Source: Micromussa lordhowensis (Eukaryota > Cnidaria > Anthozoa > Scleractinia > Lobophylliidae). Taken from it: DNA of 64,000 nt. The stretch's first letter is position 1; the number at the start of each line of letters is the position of its first letter. Below, one piece after another: positions 14,375-28,879 of this stretch. The translations under genes and the position numbers were made by a program. Below the pieces are notes generated by a model, which worked only from the letters and a program-made list of their open reading frames with translations, had not been told where the DNA came from and did no database searches. The DNA lies in NCBI GenBank assembly GCA_964020085.1, contig OZ026606.1, forward strand, positions 25,205,193 through 25,269,192. The letters are read 5' to 3'.

Positions 14375-15340
14375 TCCGAATGTAATAATCTTTTTTCTCC
14401 AGCTTCTAAGCGGTTCGGAATCCTAAATCCTTGAATCTGATTGGCTAATCGCGCGCGCTCCAGCGGTACTGATTTTCCCATAACGGACCGTGCCTAAATT
14501 GGTTCCTAAAAGTTAACGCTAATCGTCAATCGTTTGCCTATTTTACACTTCCATCAACGATTAATCAACCCAAAGTTTATCTTTATTCACTTGTAAATGG
14601 CATGGAAAGTCACTGTAAATAAATTCAGTCGAGTGTTTTGAAGTTGTGAGAGTTTGTTTGGCTGTTTGAAATGGCGCGTAATCCTGTGTTTCTCTCGGCA
14701 TAAAATGTTAATTAAAAAATGAGTCAATTTCAGTCGAGTTTACCTCTCTGATTGTTGCTGTATTTAAGAGAATTTCTGTGGAATACTCTTAACGAATTGT
14801 CTCGCTTTTTGCTACTCAATTTACGGTAGAGAAGTCTGATTTCGAGTGATTCGCAACGACTGACAGAAATTGTTTTGGTAGTATACAATTCAAACTCTGA
14901 AAGAAATTTCACACCGGAAAAACAATTTTGTACAATGTAACTGGTAAACTATCGCAAGAAAAAAATGTAGATTGCGGGTAGACAAGGAGGAAAATCGGCC
15001 CATTCATATTCAGGGAGTGTAGTTTTAACCGTAGGGGGTCCCCTAAGAGGTACCAAGGCTGAACACCCTGAGGGATACTAAAACAGGCGCTTTTTTGACC
15101 CATAAAAGGTGCGACGAGTAACCCCGCCCTTTTTATGACAGAGTTCCCCCCCCGGAGTTTTAAACTTAAAACTGAAACCTAAACCGGCGACCCTGAAATT
15201 CTAACATGGAAAGATAAAAAAGGCCAAGCAGAACAGGTAGGAACATAGAGTGTCCATTGTAATTTCTATGGTGCTAGAATGTGCTTGAATATGAGCATGA
15301 ATTCTTTTACTTCTTATGGTCGCACGAAGGGAATTTTTAT

Positions 15341-15669
15341 GGAGCCTCCATATGTGCTGTACCCTTGAGTCAACCCTTTCCGACGAAGAATTATTTTTAG
15401 AACAGGCTTTCCCGCGAAAATACATTGTTTCCGAGAACGTCCGCATATTGCACGCTTTCCGCCATTGTTGTCAAAGGGTTCTTCAGAGCACGAAAAAGCA
15501 TATGTAAATGAGCATTACTAAGCTGTGCTCTGATTGGTTATTACGGACAACGCATTAGGGCGTGACAAATTTTCCGCGGGAAAGCCTGTTCTAAAAATAA
15601 TTCTTCGTCGGAAAGGGTTGACTCCAAGGGCTTGTATGGGAGATGGAGGCTCCGGGTAATCGGCTCCTG
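15341..15669. mobile_element. TIR element inserted in direct-repeat copy B
   Basis: A 329-bp insertion present only in copy B. The left end GGAGCCTCCAT..GAGTCAACCCTTTCCGACG and the right end CGTCGGAAAGGGTTGACTCC..ATGGAGGCTCC are inverted. A further AAGAATTATTTTTAGAACAG block is mirrored inside. TTTTTAT flanks it at 15334-15340 and 15670-15676; copy A has the site once (AATTTTTAATTATTTC near 5952). Non-autonomous; the superfamily is not clear. Confidence 0.8.
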
Positions 15670-16032
15670 TTTTTATTTATTTCACTGTCGTTGTGTACTA
15701 TGCCTTAGTAACCCGTTATGCATGTAATTTTCGTGTTATTTACTCTAAACAGAGTTGTGGTTTCAGTATGGCATCGAGGTTCGTCTCGGTATTTGTGGTA
15801 TTGTGGTACTTGGCAATTTTGCGATATTTGCTAAGAAATTTTTTCGGTATTGCAATGTTCAATAACATTCAACGTCCCTCTTTTCACAGGCCAGACCTCT
15901 ACGGTTGTACAGCTCCTGTTGTAAAATAAATACCCTCAAGGTATTATCACGCTCAAAGTTAACGAGGTTTTGATCAGGAACAAAAACAGCCAAAACAGCT
16001 TACAGTTCCCAAAAATGTATCATTCTATTACA

Positions 16033-16615
16033 CTATTCAGGTCTTCACTGCAACCACAACTTCTCCTTTTTAGTCAAACTCATGGTCATATTGCAGAACA
16101 CACGCCGGATTGCCTTAAAGGAGGACAATTTCGAATATTCCTGACAGTTAAACCCAGGTTTTTTTATGCCAGATATATTAATCTGATATCGATACAAGTT
16201 AAAACGCGTGTTTTAGCATGTTTGTTTAAGGAAAAAAAAAAACGAAAAATAATCCAAACAAAATGCTCCTTGTTCTCTGCTCCCCCCTACCCCCCTCATG
16301 GGGTAGAGTTAACGGGAGCAGAGTCTCTGCAGAGTCCCACCCTCACCGGTCCACCCGCACGAGGAGCCTCCAACACCCCTTCGATGCGACTAAATTTAAA
16401 TAAGAGGTGAAATGCTCTTTGCCTCCCTTTTGGGAGGCATTTCTTAGACTCGCACGAGCCGAAGCCTCGTTTTGGCGCTAAGCTTATTGTTGTCCTATAA
16501 TGCCATGCAATCGCTGTTTTCATATCTAATCGTGACAGACGCGTTAAATTTGTGATTTTCTTCACATCTATTAGCTTGACAGTAGCTACAGCTTGAAAAA
16601 CCTTGAAAACTTCTC
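16033..16615. other. No gene recognised
   Basis: Contains C-rich tracts and a small palindrome (GCCTCCCTTTTGGGAGGC near 16420) but no coding or RNA feature I can support. Confidence 0.5.
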
Positions 16616-16619
16616 TTAA

Positions 16620-17027
16620 GGCGGGGGTCCACCTGAAAGCCGTATTTTGGCTTGGTATTATGTTCTTAATGCAAATATCTCGTTTACGTTTCAAGCAATC
16701 AAGAATCTGTTCACTCATTACACACATCTATGTTTTGCGCCGTTTTGTAAATTTTTTGGTGATTTTTAGGTTTATTTGGAGACAGATAGTTTTTCTCAAA
16801 GGATTAGTAAAATTTATGGAAATAGGAAATTTGGAAGATTTGGCGTTGTTTTAAAATTAGAGTTTGAAGTTAAAAATTGATAGATACACACCAAACAGTT
16901 GCCTAACAACCCGAGTGCCATTGTGGGGTCGGGCAACTGTCTGGTGGTGTTCCATAACCTTTTCTCCCCCTTTCAATCTCTCTTTAAACTTCCTCAAATT
17001 TCACTTTAATTCAGGTAAACCCCCACC
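16620..17027. mobile_element. piggyBac-like MITE with TTAA duplication, copy 2
   Basis: TTAA at 16616-16619 and 17028-17031 bracket a 408-bp element. It shares ends (GGCGGGGGTCCACCTGAAAG on the left, and GGTGGGGGTTTACCTGAATT reading inward from the right) and an internal layout with the element at 3702-4110, including the CAACTGTCTGGT block. It is diverged from that copy and lies just outside direct-repeat copy B. Confidence 0.85.
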
Positions 17028-17945
17028 TTAACCGCTCTCGGTAAATTCCCTAAAGGAGACCAATGTGGGCGTGGCTCAAGCTTTATTTGACCCCTATATT
17101 GAAAGTCCGGGACCAAAACATACCACTTAAGACGAAAGTGACAGTAAGCGTTAACCTAGCTAAAGCTTCACTCGAAAAAACTCTAGAAAATGACAGTCGC
17201 TTTTTTTTGTTTCTTCAAGTGCACCTTCAAGACACTTAAACGGCTACTGATTAGCAGTTCGGAAATTTTAACGATCACTTTTGAAAGTGTTGTCTAGCAT
17301 ACGAAACGTCAAGTTCAGTATTAAAATATGTTAGAGTTCAATGTTTATCCACAGGTATCCCAAGCTCCTTGGGGGCCGTAAACATTATTTTTAAAATAAT
17401 GACTTCATTGTGATTGTGAAACACAGCGTAAACATAGGACTCTGTGTATGGGATTGTTCCTGTTTTTCCTTTCTCACTATAGGAATGATATATATAGAGA
17501 GGAAAATAATAAAAGGAAAACTCGCCGGAATCGCTTTGAAACGGCCCCAAAATGTGATCTGGATCACGATCAGCGATCCAAGATCTGGCTGGATCATGGT
17601 ACGGCACCGATGAGTGCGGAGACCACTCCCCTGAGTATGTCGTCCGTCAGTGTTGCGGGCAGCGGTCAATCTCAAAAATAATATCCCATAATGGTAACCA
17701 CGTTGTTCCTCGCACGAGCTGCAGTTTCGCTTGTTCTTCGAGTTGACCTCCAGTATTTTCTGTGTTTTCAATCCTTTTCTACGTAGTGACAAGTTATTCA
17801 ACACTTTATTGCTTTCTGAAAGCTCATTGGGAAAGAGATACTACTCATAGATTCCGAGGGGTTCGCTGCAGTGAGGTAAATATGAACACTTTACAGTCTT
17901 GGTTCGAGGAGCGCGTGGTCAACCCGGTCAACCCTATTAAGAGTA

Positions 17946-18145
17946 NNNNNNNNNNNNNNNNNNNNNNNNNNNNNNNNNNNNNNNNNNNNNNNNNNNNNNN
18001 NNNNNNNNNNNNNNNNNNNNNNNNNNNNNNNNNNNNNNNNNNNNNNNNNNNNNNNNNNNNNNNNNNNNNNNNNNNNNNNNNNNNNNNNNNNNNNNNNNNN
18101 NNNNNNNNNNNNNNNNNNNNNNNNNNNNNNNNNNNNNNNNNNNNN
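17946..18145. other. Assembly gap (200 N)
   Basis: Exactly 200 unknown bases, a scaffold gap of conventional size. Sequence on its two sides should not be read as contiguous. Confidence 0.99.
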
Positions 18146-18385
18146 GCTATATAGTTGACATTGCATTGGAACGTTGTAGTATAGTTTAATATCCCAGCAA
18201 ATTTGTCTTTTGATGTACTTATAAGAACGCTGACAATTTTTTTTCGCAAAATGTAAGTAGAAAAGAATTGTGAAGTGCACGGATACAAAAGTTTATCATA
18301 TATATCATTTTAGGTCGGCCATTTTGAACGGCGTTCGGCGTCGCTTCTTTCACTTAACGGTGTTTGGAAAATGCCGGGCTAAACT

Positions 18386-18668
18386 ACAGAATACAGGGCC
18401 ACTTTTAATCAACCACCAAACTAGCCGGCTTGCTTGGCTCGTTTGTTCCTTGTCATCCACTGCCGAGTCAAACGAGCCACTAAATATATAGATCTAGGAC
18501 TGGAGGCATATGTACATGTAAATTACCGAGCCAAGCGAGTTGCTAATTATATAGACCTAGGACTTAAGGTATGAAGATTGTTCCTCGTTCTTTTATCCAC
18601 TGCCGAGCCATACGAGCCAAACAAGCAACTAAATATATGAAGCTTCAAAAGTGGTCCTGTATTGTGTC
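18386..18668. mobile_element. TIR element with internal GCCGAGCCAAACGAGC repeats
   Basis: ACAGAATACAGGGCCACTTTT at the left is mirrored by AAAAGTGGTCCTGTATTGTGT at the right. Inside, a degenerate unit (CCACTGCCGAGTCAAACGAG.. CTAAATATATAGA) recurs two to three times. No target duplication is certain. Located upstream of the NCOA5-like gene. Confidence 0.55.
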
Positions 18669-19402
18669 GCTGCTCCTAAAAATATTTGAGAATGAAATTT
18701 TTTGCATTCTACCCTAGGCCATTCATTGATCTGAATTGGTGATCTCCACAATGTTATAATGTTTCTTACTTTGACAGGGAAGATGATGAATACTGTGTTG
18801 AACAATGCAAATTAGGAAAAAACCAATGCAAATTAAGAAAAAACCTGTGTTATAAATGGGTTTTTCAGAAGGCTTTTGGTTACAGTGTTAATATGTGTGA
18901 CATTAGTGTCAAGTATGAACTTAATAACCAAAACCCACATTACCTTCCATGTACTTTTTTTCCGAGCCAATAAACACAAACATTTGTGATTGCCTTTTAT
19001 TGGAATATGACTGTATAGGTAACAAATGAATGTTTGAGTACTGTTTAGGAGATATGGTATGATTTTGGACTTTCAGTTGGGTGAATTTGCTGTGGAAACG
19101 TCTTTCGAGTATGTTTCGTGATGATATCATGGTTTGCTCTTGCTGGAAATGAAAAAAAAAAGTATACTATCAAAAAGACAAAAACTGTTTGAAGTGTTTG
19201 GGAATGGTCATGTTTTATTGCCCAATAAATACATGTACCGTCAGTCTGTTCTTACAGAATTAAAGCTATGTCATCTAACTTTGGAAGTCCAAAAATTTAT
19301 TTGACAAATAAAAGATGTGAAGCCAAAGTGTGGCATTTTGCATTCTTCACAGTTTGCCTTGTTGGTAACTAGTTTTTTTATTTTATTTCCAGTATTAGCA
19401 AC

Positions 19403-22400
19403 ATGAGCTCTGAACAAAAAATGGCTCCCAATGATAAGAAAGACTCGAGATTCCGTGATATTCGTAAGGGATCCCCAGACAGATGGGGCAAGCCAGGGAG
19501 GCACGATAGTGTACCACCTAAGGAAACCAACAGAAATGACCCCCACTCTATTCGTTGTCGCGTTTTCATCGGTAACCTTCAGATGAGCTGCCAGGAACTT
19601 GAAGACATTTTTTCTCAGTATGGCAAAGTGGTGGGCTGCTCAGTCCATAATAACTACGGCTTTGTGCAATTTGAAGATGAAAAATCAGCAGATGCTTCCG
19701 TTGCGAAAGAAAATGGCAAAGTTTATAGTGGGAAACGAGTAGGTGAGTTACTGAAGAACTGCTTTGGCATCCTCAGAGTCTACGATTTTTCAGCAGCCAA
19801 AGCATTTCACTGAGTATTAATACCATGTAGTTTTCTCTTTAGCCCTAGCTGCCTATGTCAAGCAGCTTTGCCTTAATTTCCCGCCAGCTTTATTCTCTAA
19901 TTTATTACCATCATTAGTGAAAATTGAATTCCTATTAGCTGCCTGCTATTCAGTTTTTACTGTGTCTGTGTTGGTCTATTCTTGATACACTCAGTGATAA
20001 TGGTGTGTTCTTTTCCCTTGTGTAGATGTCAACTTAGCTGGTGATAGAAGAAAGGAAAAGATGGATGATCGGCCACGTGACAGAGACTCCAGACCACCAT
20101 TTCCTAGTTTTAATAGGAGAGAACGAGACTTCGATCGGGAAGGAAACAGACCATTTAGAAAATCTCCACCACGAGACAGGCCACGGTTTGAAGATTATGA
20201 TCGTTTTCCGTCACGATTTGAACCCCCTTTTGATCGTCGTGGAAGGTCCCCATCACCACCACGAAGAATGGAGGACCGTCCTTATGGTAGACATGATGAT
20301 TACTACATGCGAGAGCGATACAGGGATGAACCACCTCCTAGGGAACCATACCCGAGAAACTCGTTTGATCACAGAGGTGAACCATTTGACAGAGATCGGA
20401 GGGATCCTTATGATTCTCCGAGGGGTCCATATCCTGAAAGGAGAGATGATCGGTACGAACGCTTTGATTCATATGGAAGGGAAGGCCGTGATGACGGTCG
20501 TGATTACCCTCGTCCTGGTGAGTATCCAGGTCCTGCTAAGAGGCCAAGAATGGATTATGATGGTCCAGACGATATTTACAGCAGCAGCAAGAGTATTGAG
20601 GCACCAACAGACTGTGTCATAGTTGTGATGAACAAACAACAACGGTAAATACATGAAATTTTGTTATCATAAGCAAATGCTCTACCTGTAAAAAGGTGGC
20701 AAACCATTACATTGAAAGTTGTTAGACACAATCATTCTCGACATGGACAATTAAACATTTCACTCCAATTCCAGTGTCAAACCTGATGAGCAATTACTGT
20801 GGTTATGTGTAACCATTCAAATGAAAAATATACTACCATGTACTTAATTACATGTACATGTATCTCGTGGATAAAGTTACAGGTAGCAATTCATTCCATG
20901 TGAAATGGTCTTGGATAGATCTTGAAAGTGGCAGTTTTGAAGTCTCAATATTAGCTTGAATATTCCTTTCTCTTTTTCATGCAATTCCTGCTACCACAAA
21001 CTCCCCTCTGCTATCTTCTTCCATGTTCACATGTGAAATTCAGCGTTTCCTACAGCACACAATTTTGCTGTTGTTGGTTCAATCATCATAACCTTCAACT
21101 TTCGCAGGTGTGCAAAATCAATTTGTGAGTATATTAGCAACTGTGAATACAACATAACATCCACAGCTGTCAGTCATCTCTCAAATATATTTCATGTAAC
21201 TTGCACTTGGTCAAGTGAAATTTGTGTTGAAAAGAATTTAAAAGAATGGAAATAAAAATTTATGATCAAAATCCTAAATTGGTAAACCTGGGGATAACAG
21301 GGTTATCATTAAAAATGACTTAAGTCTATTTCAAATAATTTTTTTGCCATTTTAGTCTTAATTTGCCTTTGTTTTAACTAACTCTGTTACAAACTTTTAG
21401 ATTGTTTACATGTGCAATGCAAACGAAATGCCGGTGGTGCAAAACTGTGTAATTTGAAATTGCTTGTTGTCAAAGTTTCTTTTATTGCGTTATGCTGGTT
21501 TCACTGCATCATTCTCTGAGTTGTGGTCAGTTTGCTCGATTAGTTTATCGATGAATCACTGAAGTGACAAGCTAATTATTTTCTCTATCATGGTAGACTT
21601 GATTAAAAAAAAACACTTGATACTTGATTCATGGGACAATTGAGACCCAAAAAGAGACTTGACTTACATTTTTCTGTTAATGTATATGTACATGTACATG
21701 TATGTAAGCAACTTGGTCAGCACTGTGTAGCCTGATTTTGCTCTCACATACAATGTAGAGGGCTGAGAACATCAACTCTTTAGGCATACCAGTGACATGC
21801 CAAAACCATTTCCTATTTTCTTAATAAAATAAACTTGGTTTTTTATTTTTGTTTCATTCAGAGGTTATGCAGAAATGGTTCAAAGAAGACTGAAGGCTGT
21901 AGGACTGGTAGTAGATCTTCACTTCCATGGAACACAACCAATCATGGAGCTTTTAGATGATGTGGCTCGCCGTGGTGTTCTGTACGCTATAGTGATTACC
22001 AGTCAGCATGAGGTGCATCGCTCAGTGACTGTCAACATTTTGCATGGAACTCCTCAAGGTAAAGATCAAAAACTCCTTGCAGGGATAAAGACGCACAATG
22101 GTAAGGGGTTTATAGGAAAGAACAAGAACATAAGGTGTATTCAGACAAAAAATAAAAGAATTGGGAGGGGGAAGGAGGACTCTCATTAAATCCTGTCTAT
22201 TAAATTAAACATGTTCAGATCTTCATGGGAGTAGACGAAAGCTTTTGCTTGTGTACGGCTTTAGTGCACTTTCATCTTTGTTTGGCTGCAGTTGAATGAT
22301 TGTCAGTGGGAGTTCTACTCATTTGAACCCTAATCATTATTTGGCCTAAGCTTACGAATCTAATAGCTTGCACTTAAGCAATAATCTTAGTTAGGACTAC

Positions 22401-25400
22401 CACTCGCTATGGGTACATGAAACAGAAGAGTTCAACAGGGTATAGTACAGTTGTCTCGTACACCATACAAAACAGAAAATGTATGAGCATGTTCACAAAC
22501 CCTAACCTGCTGTCCGCTGAAAGGTAAGTTTGAGAGGATTTGAATCTATGCGTGAAGTCCAGCGGTAAGCAAATGTACATACAAAAGTTCTTGTAGTACC
22601 TGGAAATTCAGTCTGAATATACAGCTTGGAGTGTAAGAAATGTAATATACAGATGTAATAGCTGCTGCATTACAGGTTACTGCGTATAAATCACCCAGTC
22701 ATACAATCCGAGCATGCGTACAAATTCTATTTTATGTTGTTTGAATTTGTACATATAAAATACGTGTGTAAACGACAGGCCACCATACATGTTGGTATTA
22801 TTCAAAACATATAGTACTTCTCAATCACACACCTACATGTAGAAAGCACAGGGCTGTAGATTAAATAAAGCCAAGAGCTGAGTGAAATGTCCACTTGGGC
22901 ACGTCTTTTGCTGGCTGCGAAGGCTGGAAAAATCAATGTGAAAATTGGGTAGGTCCTTGGTTAATATCTGTATCATGTCCCTATATGGGTTTCACATCAT
23001 TGTGGAAAGCAGTGTAGAAATGTACAGTATACACTATAGCATTGATCAGTAAAATTTGATTACGATTCATTCTACCTCATCTTTCACCTAATGGGAAGGG
23101 TATATTATACAGTGCTACAGTATTTGATACATTGTGCTTATAACACAATCTAATATTTCTGAATTTAAAACTGCATTACATACATCTACACTTATTTTTT
23201 TGATGTGTCGGCAAAAACTGTTGACCAAAGGAACATACATGAAATAATCACAAAATATTGTTAATTTCACGACCATGGCCATCTTATTAGTTCAGTCTGG
23301 AAATTTGGAAGAAAGCGACAACGGCTCCCTTTGTTTTCTTTTAAACATTGTATTGATACCCAAGAGTATCAAAACTACCCAAGAGTATCAGGGACGTCAA
23401 AACCCGAATGTCGTTCAAAGGCAAGATATGCCAACTCAATATAAGTGAACTTTTAGATGATGGCTGCACAGGCTGTAGCCTCTGCTCTTCAGCTTGACTT
23501 CTGTATATTTTTTACTATAAATCCCGTACTTAGATAACTGTATATTTTTACTTTATTAGATAACTGTATATTTTTACTACTAATCCCGTAATTAGATAAC
23601 TGTAGATATTTTACCTATCACTTATATAGGTTTTAGTTTGTTAATTTTTCCCTAACTGGTGTTCCCAAATTAGTAAGAGATTCTTTTTCCCTAGCTAGAT
23701 GGCCTCTGACACTTTAATAAAGTTTCCATCTATCTATTGATAGATTGTGTACAGGCCATTGCAAATGCACTGAAGTCTGTTTGACTCCATTGACATTAAT
23801 CATGGAGTCATATTTTGAAAATGTGGGACATCTACAAAATGCCATCCATGAGTGTCACGTGCTAAAGGGATTTGATGATATTCATTTGCATGTTTCAAAA
23901 AGGAAAATGGCAACAGACAAGCTTTATTTCACAGGGAACGTTTTAGAAAACTATAAGTCCCCAAAAATGTTGTTACCTTTCATTTTGATTCAAATAGTAT
24001 TATGAATGTTAGTTGCAGGCAATGTTTAAAATTCTTACCAACATTTTCTGGGCTTTAGGCTAAACTTAAAATGACTCCCTCTGAATATATTGTTCAGAGT
24101 TATAAGTAGATGGTTGGTGTAGTATACACCAAATTGAGCATATTTGTAACCCTTGTGGAAGGGTTAGGGTTAGGAATTGCATGCTCTCTTTCCTGGCTTA
24201 GATGTATTTATTGTACTCGGCTTCTTTTTTTGCAAGGTTTGTTACCTATTTATCTCCAGCTTATAACAATATTACATGAAATATTCTTCACCATGCCACG
24301 CCATTATCTTGCTCACTTGTTGCTTTAACTATTTGGCAGGCCACACCGTAATTGTTATTTTGATATTGTTCAAAGAGGAATATTCTTTGCTAAAATGTAG
24401 TTTTGTTGGCCTGTGGATATCTAGAATGCTTTCAAATGCTTCTGTATACCGTTACCATTGATTAGACCATTCCTTGGTTTGTGATCACTACAGTTATTCT
24501 CTGAGGGACAAACCAGCGAAACTCAGTTTGGTATTTCTACTTGCTAAGTATTTCTATCTGTGCATATTAATGCAGCGCTCCAAGCTGCGACTGTTTTGGT
24601 CGCCATGGCGAGTGAAAAAATAATTTGGCAACTAAATTTTACGAGCAGGTTGCCAATTTGGCGACTGGTATAGTAGAAAAGGCTGATTGTTCATCAACAG
24701 GGTTTTTTCCAATATAATCACTGATCAAAACGAATTTAATCACAGTTTTTGTATGTTTGTCTTTCCTACATGTTTCTTTTTTCTTTCAATGTGGGCTCAT
24801 TCTGGTCAGCGGTACTAACCCCATGTAAAGTGGCACCAAGTGTCCTTCTTTGAAAACAATTTAATTTTGGTGACCAAATTAATCGTAGTGGTGACCATTT
24901 TGCAGAGGGAGGTCGCCAAAAAGGCGACTTCTGAAAAACAGAGCTTGGAGCAGAGCTTGGAGCACTCAGACCTTAGAGCACTGTTATGAAACTCTTATCT
25001 TTTTGAAAATATCTGTCTCTGAAGAAACGGTTGCACTGAAATCTGCAAATAGTTGTACATTACCCATTGCATTACAGGCACACACACATGAAAACATGAC
25101 TTCGGAGAGGAGCTGTAAACATTTACTCAAATTGCTAAGAAATATTTAAATGGAAGAACCAAAACTAACAGTACAAGACAATAAAACTTAACATAATTCA
25201 GTTAAAGTGGCAGTGCTGCCATTACTGTGCCTTGAGTGACGCAAAACCTACAGTGTAACTACTAAGCTTACATTTTTGTATTCTGGACAATCTTCAAAGT
25301 ACGTGCCATGTTTATTTATTGAACATTAAACAGAAATATTTGTAAGTTGCACAATTGTGAGAGTTGTACATGTAGGTATGCCATTGGTTTATTGATCTTC

Positions 25401-28400
25401 AATCCTGAGATTTCATCCTAATGGTCTAAGTACAAGTATCTGATGTGAGGTATTCATGATTACTGGTATTGCTATACATTGTCATCTGTGTGCATGTATC
25501 AATATCACTTGTTTTGTAAAGACGCTTTTGTGTTTGATGACTACATAAGTTCAACCTAGGTAAATGAAACATGTACTTGTAATATGTGGTGTGTGTGTTG
25601 TAATAGATCATTCTTACCCTAATTATTATTTGATGAATGGATGTCAGGGTTAAAATGTACCAGCCCTACCTCCATGAAGAACACTAAGTGGAAACAAATT
25701 GTCTGACTTGTTTGGATTTTGATTTTTTTGTCTGAATTTCCTGTACTGTATACTGCTAAAGGGAAGTAATTCCAGCAGGAAAAAAATGAGACCACTGCAA
25801 ATGTAGCACAGTGAGTAAAGTGCAAGAGAGAAAGAGCTGAATCACAAAAAAATGTCAAACTGCTTGGGAAGTGAATTATGGTTGCTGAATGTAATTTTAT
25901 ATTATTACAGTGCATTATTGACAAATTGCAAACACACTTTTTGTTACAACAGTTATTGTAATTCACCATACCTCTGCAAACTGATAATGTAGTATGACCA
26001 GTTGTACCTATGTGGATAACACTAATAACATATTCAACTTTATTTACTTTTTTACAAAACTCTTCCTTGTGACTTAAGTTTTCTGAATTAAATGTGCATG
26101 ATGCGTATTCAGCTCAAAAAGTTGTTTGTGTTAAAGGGCAAAGTTGTGTTTGTTCTCTTTGAAGTTATGTTGTGCGTACCAAATAATGCATGTTGATAAA
26201 TTGAGCCAGAGATATTGCACACATTTGTAAATATGGAGGACGAGGTTCTTTTAAAACAATAACATATATTTCTGCTAGCAATTCTATCCAATGTTTTCAT
26301 CAATCACAGTTGCAGTTGCAAGTCAAGTTGATGGCTGATAATTCTGTGAACCCTGGATCTTTTATAATTGCAAGAAACAACATTTCTTTTTGTTTGTGAA
26401 CATCACCTCAAGCTGGAATTGAATTTGTCTGAAAGATTAATCTTTATGAGAGATGTTCCCCATATTTTAGGTTGCACTTTGCTGTAAAGATCTAGTTGAA
26501 ATTACTGTCTTGTAACTTTGACTTGTTCATTCTCATCATTATCATCTACCTTGTGGCATATACATGTAGGGAATCAACAAGCTAGGTTTCTCAATTTTTG
26601 CTGGCCCTTTGGAAGCTGTACCCAGCCAAATATAAGAGCTGCTTCTGTAGTTTGCCTTCTAGTGTACCCTTTTCCTCTTTCCTGGTTTGCTCTGAATGTG
26701 TGACCAAACCATCACCATTATTCAGTGCCAGTTATGAGACAATCCCAGGAACCAACAACTGCAACTTTACATTACATACAATACTGGACAAGCAAGCAAC
26801 CACAAGCTTGCAAAGGGCTATATACATTGCTATGGCATTGCCCCTTCTGCCTTTAAGGAACCTAGGATGACTGAGCCAAGGCAGCAAATCGTATTTGTAC
26901 TAGGTTTTCTTTTTTATTTCTTTGCCACTATGCATTTTCTGAAGGCATTCAGTCCAATGGTCCTTCACTTAGATCAATATTTTGTTTGCTTCTTCCAATC
27001 AAGCAAGGCTCAGCAAGACAAAACCCAGTAAATGTTTTTCTTGGTAAATATGATTGTTCCTAATAGTTTTCGCCTAGATCACGAGAAGATGAAAGTTGTA
27101 TGGTAATAGAACTGGCTGACAACAAACCTTGAAATATGAAGGTGACTGTACATCTTGCTAGGAAGTGAGAAATATTTAACAGCAGTTAGCAGAACTCCAT
27201 CACAACAGCATTTTTGTGAATAGATTACCGGAAAACGGTAGTCTTACTTTCTCCTGTTTAATTGCTTCTTGCATTGTTCAGTGTAACATTTCTACTACTA
27301 CTAACTAAAATATGCACTAACAACTTCTCCTTGAAAATATCACAAAAAACAGGGATTTGTTTGATAGAACTGACTTTGTTTGAAATAGAATTGAGTGATG
27401 ACAACAGTGTTGTGTTCAATAAAACAGAAGTCTAATCTCCTATTGATGTGATGCTTTTACAGCAGCGTGGCATATGTGTAACATTAAAGTGACACTCTCA
27501 AATTAAGGTTTGCATTAAAGGCAGTATTCTTTACCATTTAGAAATACTGCTTGGGATGGATGCATTTGCTTTTTGCTTCTGTCATTTTGAAATGATCACT
27601 GTTAGAAATCTGCCTTAGACAATGCAAGATTTGATGAGACATGGTGCATAAAAGCTTTGTCTTCTTCAGATCATGCAAGAATGTCATTTTTACAGTATGC
27701 TATTGTATTTCCCTTATACACCAATTTAAGTTTTATTTCAGAAGTAGTTTTTTCTTATCTTTTGTAACTGCAATAGTCTGGTCAATATGGAAATCACAAC
27801 TGTTTCTTGAATCTCATTTGAACAACTGAGTATACTGTAACCATGGTCTGCATTAACAGCTTTGTCTGAGAAGTGCAACTTTGTACTAATCTTTTAATAC
27901 ACACAGGGATAGAGATATTGATTGGTCAAAAACTGCTGATTCTCTTTCTAAAGAGGTTGGCAAAGCAAACCACTTACTGACTGTACATTAGCGTACACAA
28001 TATGAAATGGATAAAAATATTTTGCAGTTGTTTCCAATGAAAATGTGCTGATCTTGGTTTGGGAGCCGGGGGATTTGTAATTTCTTGCTGTTCTTAAAAT
28101 ATTATTTATGTTCTAATACTTGAGAATAAAATTAGTGATAAAAATTGCGAATGACGTTTCGATGAATCGTTCATCATTTTCAAATTCATAAAAACTAAAA
28201 GTCAAAATTCTTGTGAGTTCTTTATACAACTAAATATATATACACATTTTGAAATGAATATTCTGGCAGTTATCAAATTTTAGGGAAACCGCTCACTCAG
28301 TTATCGTTTTTCACTGAGTTTCTCCATACAACGCAACAACAATGCACAGTTAATCACCATATACAATGTATAACATACTTTACACTATATTACCTACTAT

Positions 28401-28842
28401 GTACGATTCCTAAAGGCCAATGAAATCAGACTAGATGAAGTTTTAGCTACACATATTGTTACAATATTATGGTATTATGGCTGTAAATATCCACTTCTGT
28501 TACAGTAGAAGATATCAGTGTTGTTTGTCACATGATGTACATGGTCAGCAAGTCCTGAATGACCATACATAAATTATTCTTTTGTCCAAGACTACATGTA
28601 GGCTTGATTTCCACTGCTCCGTTGTGTCCAGTCTTCTCCTTTCCTGAACAGCGGCTGGTAATCAAGTTTAGACTACATGCTACGTCTACCTAGTACTTTC
28701 TTAAAGTGACAATGTGACTACACATAACAATTTAACTATTCCTTATTTTTCAAATTGTCATCATGCCATTATCTTTGTTATTTTTTGTTGTTTGATAATA
28801 CATGTATGTTACATTCGACTATTATCATTAGTGCTATTATTG

Positions 28843-28879
<37 letters not shown>

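Larger units (their letters stand above)
12665..16032 (+). repeat. 3.4-kb direct repeat, copy B
   Basis: Same order and orientation as 2753-6293: AT-rich leader, palindrome (13162-13201), decayed PLE RT (13325-13600), inverted hammerhead-like pair (13725-13919), hairpin (14293-14374), then the unrecognised part. It lacks the TTAA MITE of copy A and instead carries a TIR element at 15341-15669. It also lacks about 75 bases present in copy A near 5571-5645. The GH9 gene lies between the two copies. Confidence 0.85.

Noticed and set aside
15970..16410. 146-codon open frame spanning the end of copy B
   Set aside because: Crosses the repeat boundary, low-complexity, no homologous domain recognised.
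20041..20622. Second long frame overlapping NCOA5 exon 3
   Set aside because: Shadow frame of the Arg/Asp-rich coding exon; the chosen frame is the one continuous with the RRM and flanking exons in phase.
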